Below, one piece after another: positions 1 through 7,085 of a DNA stretch of 12,194 bases. The stretch is from an uncultured Roseburia sp. (GTDB taxonomy: Bacteria > Bacillota > Clostridia > Lachnospirales > Lachnospiraceae), in NCBI GenBank assembly GCA_934292805.1, contig CAKQXQ010000059.1:1-12194 (forward strand), in the 5' to 3' direction. Under the pieces are notes generated by a model. That model saw only the letters and a list, made by a program, of their open reading frames with translations. It ran no database searches and had not been told where the DNA came from. Position 1 is the stretch's first letter, and every line of letters begins with the position of its first letter. The translations under genes and the position numbers were made by a program.

Positions 1-69
1 AGTAACCCGCAGGAATTTGCTACGATACCGTTTGTAGGTACGTTGCTCAAAAACAAAGATTACAAATAG
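1..69 (+). CDS. possible 3' end of an unidentified gene (partial)
   Basis: Frame 1 is open from the window edge to a TAG at 67-69 and would encode a C-terminal tail of 22 residues ending in GTLLKNKDYK. I do not recognise a family. The composition is protein-like (mixed hydrophobic core, lysine-rich end) and a terminator follows about 180 bases downstream, which fits the end of a transcription unit. A stretch this short could be open by chance, and one minus-strand frame is also open over part of it, so this is tentative. Confidence 0.3.
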   Translation, partial: SNPQEFATIPFVGTLLKNKDYK

Positions 70-248
70 AATACGACAATAACAGCCTGTCACGGCTCAC
101 GAATTTTGCGTACAACTAAAAACCCACGCTTTATCCGTAAGCTAAGGACAGGCGTTTTACCGCCCAAAACCTTCCGACGTTTTCAAATCCCTCCTTACGT
201 TTCAAATCGATCATTTATCTAAAAAAGCTTGATTTTACTGGAAAATTT

Positions 249-274
249 AATGCCCTTACAGGGCATTTTTTTTT
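249..274 (+). terminator. intrinsic terminator
   Basis: A perfect 7-bp stem AATGCCC/GGGCATT (249-255 and 261-267) with a 5-base loop TTACA runs directly into a tract of nine T (266-274). The T tract lies on the plus-strand side, so it should end transcription coming from the left edge of the window. Confidence 0.85.
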
Positions 275-304
275 GAAAAAATTTTTGATATGTTGCATAA
301 CAAT

Positions 305-320
305 AGTACTACATAGTACT
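305..320. promoter_or_regulatory. 16-bp operator-like palindrome
   Basis: AGTACTA-CA-TAGTACT is a perfect 7-bp inverted repeat with a 2-bp spacer, lying 5 bases before a consensus ribosome binding site AGGAGG (326-331). A compact palindrome so close to a translation start is typical of an autoregulator's operator (PadR-like and similar families). The downstream reading frame is not intact, and no regulator here can be assigned to the site. Confidence 0.4.
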
Positions 321-336
321 CTATCAGGAGGGGGAT

Positions 337-409
337 ATGGCATGCACTGTATCTGACAGAAAAAGAGATTGAAAATATCTTTGAGTTCACCATGGTGATT
401 GAAAGTTGA
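337..409 (+). pseudogene. possible decayed small gene behind a strong ribosome binding site
   Basis: AGGAGG at 326-331 is followed at ideal distance by ATG 337, but that frame stops after 11 codons (TGA 370-372). A second frame over the same bases reads LYLTEKEIENIFEFTMVIES and stops at 407-409. It has no start codon of its own and would be joined to the ATG by a one-base frameshift. This looks like the remnant of a short gene, or of the 5' end of a longer one whose remainder is gone. No family is recognised. Chance is a real alternative. Confidence 0.2.
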
Positions 410-472
410 GTACTAGGTTTTGAGAGAAACGACGGAAGTCAGGCATTATAACACGGAATTTAAAATATGCAA

Positions 473-500
473 TGCCAATTTTAAAAAAATCATTTATAAT
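473..500 (+). promoter_or_regulatory. candidate promoter of the YgjP-like gene
   Basis: A perfect -10 hexamer TATAAT (495-500) lies about 90 bases before the start codon at 590. The matching -35 position (TGCCAA, 473-478, 16-bp spacer) is poor. The assignment rests mostly on the -10 box and on the absence of any other candidate between 410 and 590. A short inverted repeat GTTAC/GTAAC (about 513-530) lies in the leader. Confidence 0.35.
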
Positions 501-589
501 GATTAAGGAGAAGGTTACCGGAACAGTAACGAGAGAATCACGAAGGACAGAAATCATAGTAAAATCCCGGGATAAAAAGAGGGTGGAAA

Positions 590-1162
590 ATGAAAGCGAA
601 AACATATAAAATTGTTGTGGATAACGTTGTGATCATGGTCGAGAAAAAAAGAATCAAAAACATGTATCTGCGTATAAAAAAAGAAGATGGCACTGTAGCA
701 ATCTCGGCACCATATCAGATGGATGACTTAAGGATCCGGAAGTTTGCAGAAGACCGGATCGAGTGGGTGAAACAACATCAGAAGAAGTACGAAGAACGAA
801 ATCACGCGAAGGAGCTTTTGCCACCGTTGGACGAAGCTGAGATCAGGCGGAGGAAGATCCTTCTTAAAGCAGCGACGGAGAAGCTGGTGCACAAGTATGA
901 GCCTCTTATGAATGTAAAAGTATCTGGGATTACGATCCGGCAGATGAAAACGAGATGGGGTTCCTGTAATGTCAGAACCCATCACATAAATATCAACCTG
1001 GCTTTATATGATAAGGGACCGGAATGCCTTGAATATGTAGTTGTGCATGAAATGTGCCATATCAAAGAGGCCGGTCATAATAAAGTTTTCTGGGGATATG
1101 TGGAAAAGTACTATCCGGAATACAAGAAAGTGAGAGCCAGCTTGAACGACGATGGTGTGTAA
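590..1162 (+). CDS. YgjP-like zinc metallopeptidase (M48/DUF45 family)
   Basis: Encodes 190 residues, the normal size for the YgjP/DUF45 family of small cytoplasmic zinc metallopeptidase-like proteins. The hallmark motifs are present in order: RWGSC at residues 122-126, then the zinc site HEMCH at 153-157 with H153 and H157 as ligands and E154 as the catalytic base, a third ligand H163, and the FW pair at 167-168. The N-terminal part (about 1-60) carries the usual beta-rich segment with lysine/arginine-rich turns. There is no signal peptide or membrane segment. The physiological substrate of the family is not established; some members are encoded next to restriction systems, but nothing here suggests that. 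The start ATG 590 follows GAGGGTGG. The gene stands alone, converging on the DUF4250 gene 12 bases downstream with no recognisable terminator between them. Confidence 0.9.
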   Translation: MKAKTYKIVVDNVVIMVEKKRIKNMYLRIKKEDGTVAISAPYQMDDLRIRKFAEDRIEWVKQHQKKYEERNHAKELLPPLDEAEIRRRKILLKAATEKLVHKYEPLMNVKVSGITIRQMKTRWGSCNVRTHHININLALYDKGPECLEYVVVHEMCHIKEAGHNKVFWGYVEKYYPEYKKVRASLNDDGV

Positions 1163-1174
1163 GCACCGCAGGGA

Positions 1175-1357
1175 TCAGATGAACTGATTTGTGGCGGCGT
1201 CATACAGATAATCAATGGATTTTAATTTATCTTCAAGAGTGCTGCGATCTGTTTCAAAATTGTCGCAGAAAGCATCCAGCGAAGAAAAATGGTCACGAAG
1301 CTGTGTGTTTACATAACTTAAAAGAATGACAGGATCATTTGGTAAATTTTGATTCAT
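1175..1357 (-). CDS. DUF4250 family small protein
   Basis: A 60-residue protein beginning MNQNLPNDPVILLSYVNTQL. The pattern NLPxDPVxLLSxVNTxLRD, then SSLDAFC, a short acidic helix and a C-terminal LKSIDYLYD with NQF matches what I know of DUF4250, a small family of unknown function common in Clostridia. It looks like a compact helical soluble protein with no membrane segment and no catalytic motif. The start ATG at 1357-1355 is supported by AAGGAG (complement of 1365-1370) at normal distance. It reads toward the YgjP-like gene. A large hairpin at 1395-1455 lies in its presumed 5' leader and may affect its expression. The family assignment is from memory of its consensus. Confidence 0.85.
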   Translation of the reverse strand: MNQNLPNDPVILLSYVNTQLRDHFSSLDAFCDNFETDRSTLEDKLKSIDYLYDAATNQFI

Positions 1358-1394
1358 AAATATGCTCCTTAGATAAATAATAAAAAATAGATAT

Positions 1395-1455
1395 TTGCGA
1401 AACTCCTCATGTCTTTCTTTAAATTGTTCAATTTACGTTCTCATGAGTTTCGCAA
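1395..1455. repeat. long stem-loop with nested hairpin upstream of the DUF4250 gene
   Basis: TTGCGAAA (1395-1402) pairs with TTTCGCAA (1448-1455), and CTCATG (1406-1411) pairs with CATGAG (1442-1447). This gives 14 pairs interrupted by a 3-base bulge CTC (1403-1405) that duplicates the adjacent CTC. Inside the loop is a second hairpin AAATTG-TT-CAATTT (1421-1434). On the minus strand the stem is followed by an AT-rich run with six T, but not a clean T tract, and then the ribosome binding site of the DUF4250 gene. It could be a leader attenuator, the terminator of a lost gene, or a degenerate mobile repeat. Confidence 0.55.
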
Positions 1456-1569
1456 TTACCTAATAATAAAAAAGTATAACTACAATTTATTGTTTTATAA
1501 TAAGGAATAAAATTTGTCAATAGAACAGAATAAGAAGAAAATAGGAAGATGACCAGAAAGGAAAGAAAG

Positions 1570-1743
1570 ATGGCGAATTGTGATACCTGTGTATACAATG
1601 TATACGACGAAGATGATGAATGTTACTATTGTGAAGTAGATATGGATGAGGATGACGCTGCACGTCTGATGCAGGGGCATTACAAGGAATGCCCTTATTA
1701 TCAGAACAATGATGAATATGCGGTTGTCAGACATCAGATGTAA
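1570..1743 (+). CDS. Cys-rich acidic small protein (DUF6472-like)
   Basis: Encodes 57 residues from ATG 1570, beginning MANCDTCVYNVYDEDDECYY. Two CxxC pairs (C4/C7 and C18/C21) plus C41 in a CPYY motif suggest a small metal-binding knuckle. The rest is strongly acidic (a D/E cluster at about 13-29), and the C-terminus is DEYAVVRHQM. This matches what I remember of DUF6472, a Lachnospiraceae protein of unknown role. An in-frame ATG at 1549 would add seven residues, but its AGGAAG directly touches the codon, whereas AAAGGAAAG sits at a proper distance from 1570, so I prefer 1570. A TATAAT at 1496-1501 is a possible -10 box. The stop codon directly abuts the stop codon of the convergent AraC gene. 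Confidence 0.75.
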   Translation: MANCDTCVYNVYDEDDECYYCEVDMDEDDAARLMQGHYKECPYYQNNDEYAVVRHQM

Positions 1744-2553
1744 CTAGGAACGCTCATGCGGCCGGCCGGATGCTTCCCTGTGACGGAAAGCACCGGGGGT
1801 ACAGCCGTATTTTGCCTTAAAGTATCTGGTAAAGTGCGGCAGGTTTGAAAAACCGCAGTATTGTGCAACAACTGCGACACTGAATGTCTCGTGGGAGAGC
1901 AGATAGGAAGCCCGTTCGAGGCGGACATTTAAAAGCTCAGACTTTGGTGAGGCATTAAAAAACTTTCGATAGTATTCATAAAACTGACTGGAACCAAGGC
2001 TTGTTAAGGCAGCCATGGAAGATACGTTCCAGTCCTTTTCCGGATGGGTTAAGATCATAAGTCTTGCCTGCCCGAAAGTTTCATAAAGATCTCTGTCAGA
2101 ATCCGGAAAAAGCATGGAATTGCAAAGCTGTCTTGAGACAGCAATAAACAGTTCACAGATCAGATGATGGATCTTCTCTTCAAAATGCAGAGCTCCTGCA
2201 GTAGATTCTATATATATTTCTTTTAAAATCGAATTAATCTCATTTATATTCACAGGATAAAAAATTTGATTCTGTGGGATGGCAGAATATTTTTTTACAA
2301 GATCTGCCGCTTCAGACCCGCAAAAATGGACAAAGCTGTTCGTAAAATGTCTGACTGCATAATAATAGGTAGGCGTATTTGGAGGGATAAGGATGCAGGC
2401 ACCCGGACGAACCGGCAGAGTCTGCCTATTCAGGCGTATTTTCATAGGCGTCTGAAAATAGAGAAAAAGGTAATCATCGGTGCCGCAGGGACGGTCGATC
2501 ACATCATAATCAGGATTGGAAAAATTATAATTACAATAATTTACACTCAGCAT
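1744..2553 (-). CDS. AraC family transcriptional regulator
   Basis: A 269-residue AraC/XylS-type regulator. The N-terminal half (about 20-150) is the sugar-sensing cupin-like domain, with the typical RPxACILIPPNTPTYYY segment near 49-65. The C-terminal HTH_18 domain (about 165-260) has the first helix-turn-helix near 176-197 and the second near 226-248, with the family signature YCGFSNLPHFTRYFKAKYG followed by CTPGAFR. It is transcribed away from the GH51-GH3 operon, the common arrangement for a local activator of arabinoside or xyloside utilisation genes; the ligand is inferred, not shown. The start ATG (2553-2551) has a strong GGGAGGG (complement of 2560-2566). Only a few bases beyond that the repeat element at 2571 begins, so the promoter must lie within or beyond the element. 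Confidence 0.92.
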   Translation of the reverse strand: MLSVNYCNYNFSNPDYDVIDRPCGTDDYLFLYFQTPMKIRLNRQTLPVRPGACILIPPNTPTYYYAVRHFTNSFVHFCGSEAADLVKKYSAIPQNQIFYPVNINEINSILKEIYIESTAGALHFEEKIHHLICELFIAVSRQLCNSMLFPDSDRDLYETFGQARLMILTHPEKDWNVSSMAALTSLGSSQFYEYYRKFFNASPKSELLNVRLERASYLLSHETFSVAVVAQYCGFSNLPHFTRYFKAKYGCTPGAFRHREASGRPHERS

Positions 2554-2570
2554 AGAATCCCTCCCTTAAA

Positions 2571-2805
2571 GATTCGGGTGTCAAACGGTCTGCATTAAGC
2601 TTATACTAGCAGATTGCACAAAAGAAATATTTCAAGTTTCATTGTGCAAAACATTCCGCTAAGCCTCTGAAAGCGTGAAGCATGTTCAGCAGAGGCTTCC
2701 ATGCTTCATGAGTCTTATCTCCATTGCACAAAAAGAAACTTTCCATATTTTTTTTGCGCGATCTGTTAATAAAAATTACGAAGCAGACCTTTTGACACCT
2801 GAATC
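2571..2805. repeat. MITE-like structured element, copy 1
   Basis: A non-coding element of 235 bp. Its ends are 23-bp inverted repeats (2571-2593 and 2783-2805, 21 of 23 matching) with core GGTGTCAAA and GGTCTGC. Inside each end is an inverted arm. The left arm carries TTGCACAA/TTGTGCAA (2614-2621, 2642-2649) around a palindrome GAAATATTTC (2624-2633). The right arm carries the corresponding TTGCACAA at 2724-2731, with its partner degenerated. The centre holds two overlapping stems: AAGCCTCTG/CAGAGGCTT (2661-2669, 2690-2698) and CGTGAAGCATG/CATGCTTCATG (2674-2684, 2700-2710). A second copy lies at 7093. No clear target duplication is seen for this copy. It fills most of the gap between the AraC gene and the GH51 operon. 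Confidence 0.85.
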
Positions 2806-2884
2806 ATATAAATCAAAAGTACTGATATAAGAGTAGAAGAAAACGGAAAAAAAGTCAAATATAACGGAAGAAATTATATAGATT

Positions 2885-2917
2885 TTTCTGAGGATAAGAT
2901 TACACTGTATATATAAA
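2885..2917 (+). promoter_or_regulatory. weak candidate promoter for the GH51-GH3 operon
   Basis: Between the repeat and the GH51 start, the best -10-like run is TATATATAAA (2908-2917). The corresponding -35 position (TTTCTG, 2885-2890, 17-bp spacer) is weak, as expected for an activator-dependent promoter under an AraC-type protein. No convincing paired AraC half-sites were found by eye in 2806-2979. The remainder of this 174-bp leader is AT-rich and featureless apart from the ribosome binding site AAAGGAG (2961-2967). Confidence 0.3.
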
Positions 2918-2979
2918 GAAATTGATCTGACGTGAAGAAAACAGCGTTATGACAGGGAAAAAAGGAGAAGGATAGCAGT

Positions 2980-4476
2980 ATGAAAAAAGCAGAAGTGATC
3001 ATTGACAAAAATTTTATCACCGGAAAAATTGATCGTAGAATCTATGGTTCTTTTATCGAACATCTCGGAAGAGCCGTATATGATGGTATTTATCAGCCGG
3101 GACTGGATGTTTCGGATGAGCAGGGATTCCGTAAGGATACGATGGAACTTGTAAAGGAGTTGAACGTGCCGATCGTCCGTTATCCGGGTGGCAATTTTGT
3201 ATCCGGTTTTAAATGGGAAGACAGTATAGGACCAAAAGCAGACAGACCGAAACGCGTAGATCTTGCGTGGGGAGTCGTTGAGACAAATCAGTTTGGTCTG
3301 AATGAGTTCTGCGACTGGGCGAAAAAAGCAGATACCGATGTTATGATGGCAGTAAATCTTGGGACAAGAGGGATCATGGAAGCAAAAGAACTGTTGGAAT
3401 ACTGCAATCTGTCCGGAGGAACCTACTTATCAGACTTAAGAAAAGCACACGGCTATGAGAAGCCACATGCGATAAAGACCTGGTGTCTTGGAAATGAGAT
3501 GGACGGACCATGGCAGACCGGACACAAAACAGCAAAAGAATATGCACATCTGGCGAATGAAACAGCCAAAGCGATGCGTGCACTCGACCCGGATATCGAA
3601 CTGGTAGCCTGCGGAAGTTCTGCTTCCAATATGCCGACTTTCGGAGATTGGGAGCGGGAAGTTTTAGAAGAATGCTATGATTCTGTAGATTATATTTCCA
3701 TGCATCAGTACTATGGCAATCAGGAGGATAATACCGCAGATTTCCTGGCGAGCAGCGTGGATATGGATACATTTATCAAAAATGTGATTGCAATCTGTGA
3801 TTACGTCCAGGGCAGGAAACACAGTAAAAAGCAGATTAATATTTCTTTTGATGAGTGGAATGTCTGGTATCATTCGAATGAGCAGGATAAGAAACTGGAA
3901 AAATGGGTAGAAAAGCCACATCAGCTCGAAGATGTCTATAATATGGAAGATGCACTGCTTGTGGGAAGCATGCTCATTACATTATTAAGACACTGTGACC
4001 GCGTGAAGATGGCATGCATGGCACAGCTTGTCAACGTGATCGCCCCGATCATGACTTCGGATACCGGAGCATGGAGACAGACGATCTTCTATCCTTATAT
4101 GCATGCAAGCAAGTTCGGAAACGGAACGGTTTTAAATACACTGGTAAAATCTCCGGTTTATGATTCAAAGTATGGCGAGGCACCTTATCTTGACTGTGTG
4201 ATCGTGAATAATGAAGAAAAAGGCGAACTGATCGTATTTGCTGTCAATAAAGATCTTGCAGAAGATATGGAAGTGACATGCGATTTAAGACAGTTTGCAG
4301 ATTATACGGTAAAGGAACATCTGGTACTTCAGGACGAAGACTTAAAAGCTGTGAATACTGAGGAAAATCCAGATCGTATCAGACCGGAAGCAAACGGAAA
4401 CGCACGATTGGAAGAAGGCAGACTTACCGCAGTATTGAAACATAAATCATGGAATGTGATCCGGCTGGCTGACTGA
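2980..4476 (+). CDS. alpha-N-arabinofuranosidase, GH51
   Basis: A 498-residue retaining GH51 enzyme that releases terminal alpha-L-arabinofuranose from arabinan, arabinoxylan or arabinoxylo-oligosaccharides. The length is the family norm. Landmarks in order are IYGSFIEHLGRAVYDGIYQP (21-40), VRYPGGNFVSGFKWEDSIGP (66-85), the acid/base Glu173 in CLGNEMDGPW (169-178), and the nucleophile Glu292 in SFDEWNVWY (289-297). The two glutamates lie almost exactly where they do in characterised bacterial AbfA enzymes. The C-terminal part (about 385-498) is the beta-sandwich domain. There is no signal peptide, so the enzyme is cytoplasmic and acts on imported oligosaccharides. The start ATG 2980 follows AAAGGAG. 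It is first gene of a probable two-gene operon with the GH3 enzyme 88 bases downstream, divergent from an AraC regulator. The symbol abfA or arfA would be conventional but is not certain. Confidence 0.95.
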   Translation: MKKAEVIIDKNFITGKIDRRIYGSFIEHLGRAVYDGIYQPGLDVSDEQGFRKDTMELVKELNVPIVRYPGGNFVSGFKWEDSIGPKADRPKRVDLAWGVVETNQFGLNEFCDWAKKADTDVMMAVNLGTRGIMEAKELLEYCNLSGGTYLSDLRKAHGYEKPHAIKTWCLGNEMDGPWQTGHKTAKEYAHLANETAKAMRALDPDIELVACGSSASNMPTFGDWEREVLEECYDSVDYISMHQYYGNQEDNTADFLASSVDMDTFIKNVIAICDYVQGRKHSKKQINISFDEWNVWYHSNEQDKKLEKWVEKPHQLEDVYNMEDALLVGSMLITLLRHCDRVKMACMAQLVNVIAPIMTSDTGAWRQTIFYPYMHASKFGNGTVLNTLVKSPVYDSKYGEAPYLDCVIVNNEEKGELIVFAVNKDLAEDMEVTCDLRQFADYTVKEHLVLQDEDLKAVNTEENPDRIRPEANGNARLEEGRLTAVLKHKSWNVIRLAD

Positions 4477-4564
4477 TACGCTTTGTTCTTGACGGAAACG
4501 ATGGTTTGTGAGAACATTTAAAATATAAAAATGTGAAATATATACAGACCAGGGAGGTTTTTAA

Positions 4565-7072
4565 ATGAAGTTAAGAACAAGAACTTACAGTGGTTCCACA
4601 TCCAGTGAAGTCACAGTAAGAGAGACGATAAACAGACAGCTCTCAAGGAGAGCAGCAGCGGAAGGGGTTGTACTCCTGAAAAATGAAGGAGTACTTCCGG
4701 TTGCATTAGATATGCCGATCGCAATTTATGGCAATGGGATCGCCCAGATCATCAAAGGCGGTACCGGATCCGGAGATGTGAATTCCAGAAATGTGGTGTC
4801 TATGCTGGACGGATTGAAAGATGCAGGTTATACGATCGTCAATGAGACCAGTGCAAGAAAGTACATGGAAGACTATGAAAGAGCCGGAAAGGAATGGGGT
4901 GCAGAAGTACTAAAAAGGATTGATTCGCTTTCCGCCGGAAGTACGATGGAATTTTTTGGCGTTCTTTCCAAAACTCCGAAAGAAGAAGTAAAAGAGATCG
5001 CAGTTGTACCGGAAGATGTAAAACAGGCAAAGGCAGTGGTTTATATCATAAGCCGTATAGCAGGAGAAGGCAGGGACCGGGTTACAAAAGCGGGAGACTA
5101 TTATCTGACAGAGACAGAAGAAGAACAGATCGCCGAGATCAGAAAATACAACCAGAACATTATCCTGATCATCAATACCGGAGCACAGATCGATCTTACA
5201 GCCATGCAGAAGGATACCGCAGTGAAGGGAATCCTATATCTGTCACAGCCGGGATGTGAGGCTGGTAATGTGATCGCAGATGTTCTCTCCGGTAAAGTAA
5301 ATCCATCCGGAAAGCTGACTTCTACATGGAGTGTGAAGTACGAAGATTTTCCAAATGCCGGAACTTTCTCATATTGTAATGGTGATACGACCAATGAAAA
5401 GTACGAAGAGGGTATTTTTGTCGGATATCGCTACTTTGACAGCTTTGGAGTGGAAACACTCTATCCGTTTGGATATGGATTGTCTTATACAACGTTTGAG
5501 ACAGGAGATCTGGAAGTAACAGCCAATGGAAATCTTGTGACAGTTACAGCAACCGTTACGAATACAGGGAATACCCATGCAGGACGACATGTAGTGGAAG
5601 TGTATGCTGCATGTCCGAAAGATGCAAGAAACAGAGAGTTAAAGAAACTCGTCGGATTTAAAAAGACAGCTTTGCTTAAGCCGGGCGAGAGCGAAACAGT
5701 AACTGTTACAGTAAATGCAAAAGAGTTTGCTGCATTTGATGAAAAACAAAGTGCATGGATAGTTGATGCGGGTGAATATGCGGTTTTTGTTTCAGAAAAT
5801 GCCAATAACAACCAGCTTGCAGGAGTTTTGTCTGTTCCAAAAGAGTGCGTGATCGAGAAAGTGACACCTATTTCACCGCTTCAGACAGAGCTTTTGGAGT
5901 TAGAAGCACCGAAGACGGTCTCGGATGAATTTGAGAAAGAATGGAAAAAAGAAGCGGAGAAATTTGTCCGTGTTGTATATCAGCCGACAGAAGAGAAAAA
6001 GGAGCGTCGTAAAAAGAGTCCATATGCAGATACAGCCAGAGAGATCGCAGAGAAGATGAGTGATGAAGAGCTCACTGCAATGTTAATGGGCGAGATCACC
6101 AAAGGACAGGATAATATAAAAGAAAACGAACTGGTAGAAACCGGTATTTTTGTTCCGGGAGCAGCAGGTGAGACAAGCTGCCGCTTTGTTGAAAAATACG
6201 GAATCCCGGCTATATCCATGGCAGACGGACCGGCGGGCCTGCGACTGATGAAGAAATATGATGTGGATAATGAGAGCGGCCTGATCTATGGATTCAGTCT
6301 TTTATCAGCAATTGGCGGAGATGTGCTGACCAAAGAATATAAGAGAGAAAATGTTACAACGTATTATCAGTATGCAACCGCGATCCCGATCGGAACACTT
6401 CTGGCACAGACATGGAACCCGGAACTGATGGAAGAAGTCGGAAGGATGATCGGTCAGGAGATGCTGGAATTTGGTGTGGCATGGTGGCTTGCTCCGGGAA
6501 TGAACATCCACAGAAATCCTCTCTGCGGAAGAAACTTTGAATACTATTCAGAAGATCCGTTTATTGCAGGAACAATCGCAGCAGCCATGACAAAAGGTGT
6601 TCAGAGTATTCCGGGCGTTGGCACAACAATTAAGCACTATGCAGCAAATAATCAGGAAGATAACAGAATGTTTTCTAACAGTATCATGTCAGAGCGTACA
6701 CTCCGCGAGATCTACCTGAGAGGTTTTGAGATCGCAGTGAAAGAATCACAGCCAATGTGCGTGATGACTTCCTATAATCAGATCAACGGAGTTCCGGCAG
6801 CAAACAATAAAGATCTTATCACAACTGTTTTGCGTGGTGAGTGGGATTTCCAGGGAATTGTCATGACAGACTGGACAACAACAACATACGGTTCTGCAAG
6901 TCCACACAAATGTGCAGAGGCAGGCAATGACCTCATCATGCCGGGAAATCAGATTGATATCGATGATATGATGCAGGCGTTATCTGATGGAACTCTTAAT
7001 AGAGAGGATGCGATAGACTGTGCGGCAAGACTGATCACAGCTCTGTTTCATACCATCGGCATGGAATCATAA
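4565..7072 (+). CDS. domain-permuted GH3 glycosidase (beta-glucosidase/xylosidase type)
   Basis: An 835-residue GH3 enzyme whose domains are in the reverse of the usual order. The GH3 C-terminal (alpha/beta) domain comes first (about 28-270): AAEGVVLLKNEGVLP, GGTGSGDVN at 65-73, and SRIAGEGRDR at 163-172 with Glu168 the likely acid/base. Next is a fibronectin-III-like domain (about 315-415), then the TIM-barrel domain (about 485-835): MADGPAGLR (552-560), KH at 690-691, and MTDW with the nucleophile Asp769. This order is known from some rumen and gut Firmicutes beta-glucosidases. There is no signal peptide, so it is cytoplasmic. It probably removes non-reducing glucose or xylose from short oligosaccharides in concert with the GH51 enzyme; the exact sugar cannot be read from sequence. 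The start is supported by AGGGAGG (4551-4557). Repeat copy 2 begins 20 bases after its stop. Confidence 0.93.
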   Translation: MKLRTRTYSGSTSSEVTVRETINRQLSRRAAAEGVVLLKNEGVLPVALDMPIAIYGNGIAQIIKGGTGSGDVNSRNVVSMLDGLKDAGYTIVNETSARKYMEDYERAGKEWGAEVLKRIDSLSAGSTMEFFGVLSKTPKEEVKEIAVVPEDVKQAKAVVYIISRIAGEGRDRVTKAGDYYLTETEEEQIAEIRKYNQNIILIINTGAQIDLTAMQKDTAVKGILYLSQPGCEAGNVIADVLSGKVNPSGKLTSTWSVKYEDFPNAGTFSYCNGDTTNEKYEEGIFVGYRYFDSFGVETLYPFGYGLSYTTFETGDLEVTANGNLVTVTATVTNTGNTHAGRHVVEVYAACPKDARNRELKKLVGFKKTALLKPGESETVTVTVNAKEFAAFDEKQSAWIVDAGEYAVFVSENANNNQLAGVLSVPKECVIEKVTPISPLQTELLELEAPKTVSDEFEKEWKKEAEKFVRVVYQPTEEKKERRKKSPYADTAREIAEKMSDEELTAMLMGEITKGQDNIKENELVETGIFVPGAAGETSCRFVEKYGIPAISMADGPAGLRLMKKYDVDNESGLIYGFSLLSAIGGDVLTKEYKRENVTTYYQYATAIPIGTLLAQTWNPELMEEVGRMIGQEMLEFGVAWWLAPGMNIHRNPLCGRNFEYYSEDPFIAGTIAAAMTKGVQSIPGVGTTIKHYAANNQEDNRMFSNSIMSERTLREIYLRGFEIAVKESQPMCVMTSYNQINGVPAANNKDLITTVLRGEWDFQGIVMTDWTTTTYGSASPHKCAEAGNDLIMPGNQIDIDDMMQALSDGTLNREDAIDCAARLITALFHTIGMES

Positions 7073-7085
7073 AACAGAGACTTTG

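Noticed and set aside
70..240. Attachment site or transfer origin in the left flank
   Set aside because: The region differs in feel from the rest and has a small inverted repeat AGCC/GGCT, but no identifiable att core, nick site or integrase; nothing else could be supported there.
2266..2598. 110-codon plus-strand reading frame over the AraC gene start and the repeat
   Set aside because: Antisense to a well-supported AraC protein, rich in Arg and Ile without domain features, no ribosome binding site; a shadow frame.
2571..2805. The duplicated element as a CRISPR array or riboswitch
   Set aside because: No short regularly spaced repeats; only two distant copies, one of them downstream of a gene end, and no known riboswitch core recognised.
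4477..4564. Separate promoter for the GH3 gene (TTGACG at 4489-4494)
   Set aside because: No -10 box at 16-18 bp spacing; the GH51 and GH3 genes are more simply one operon.
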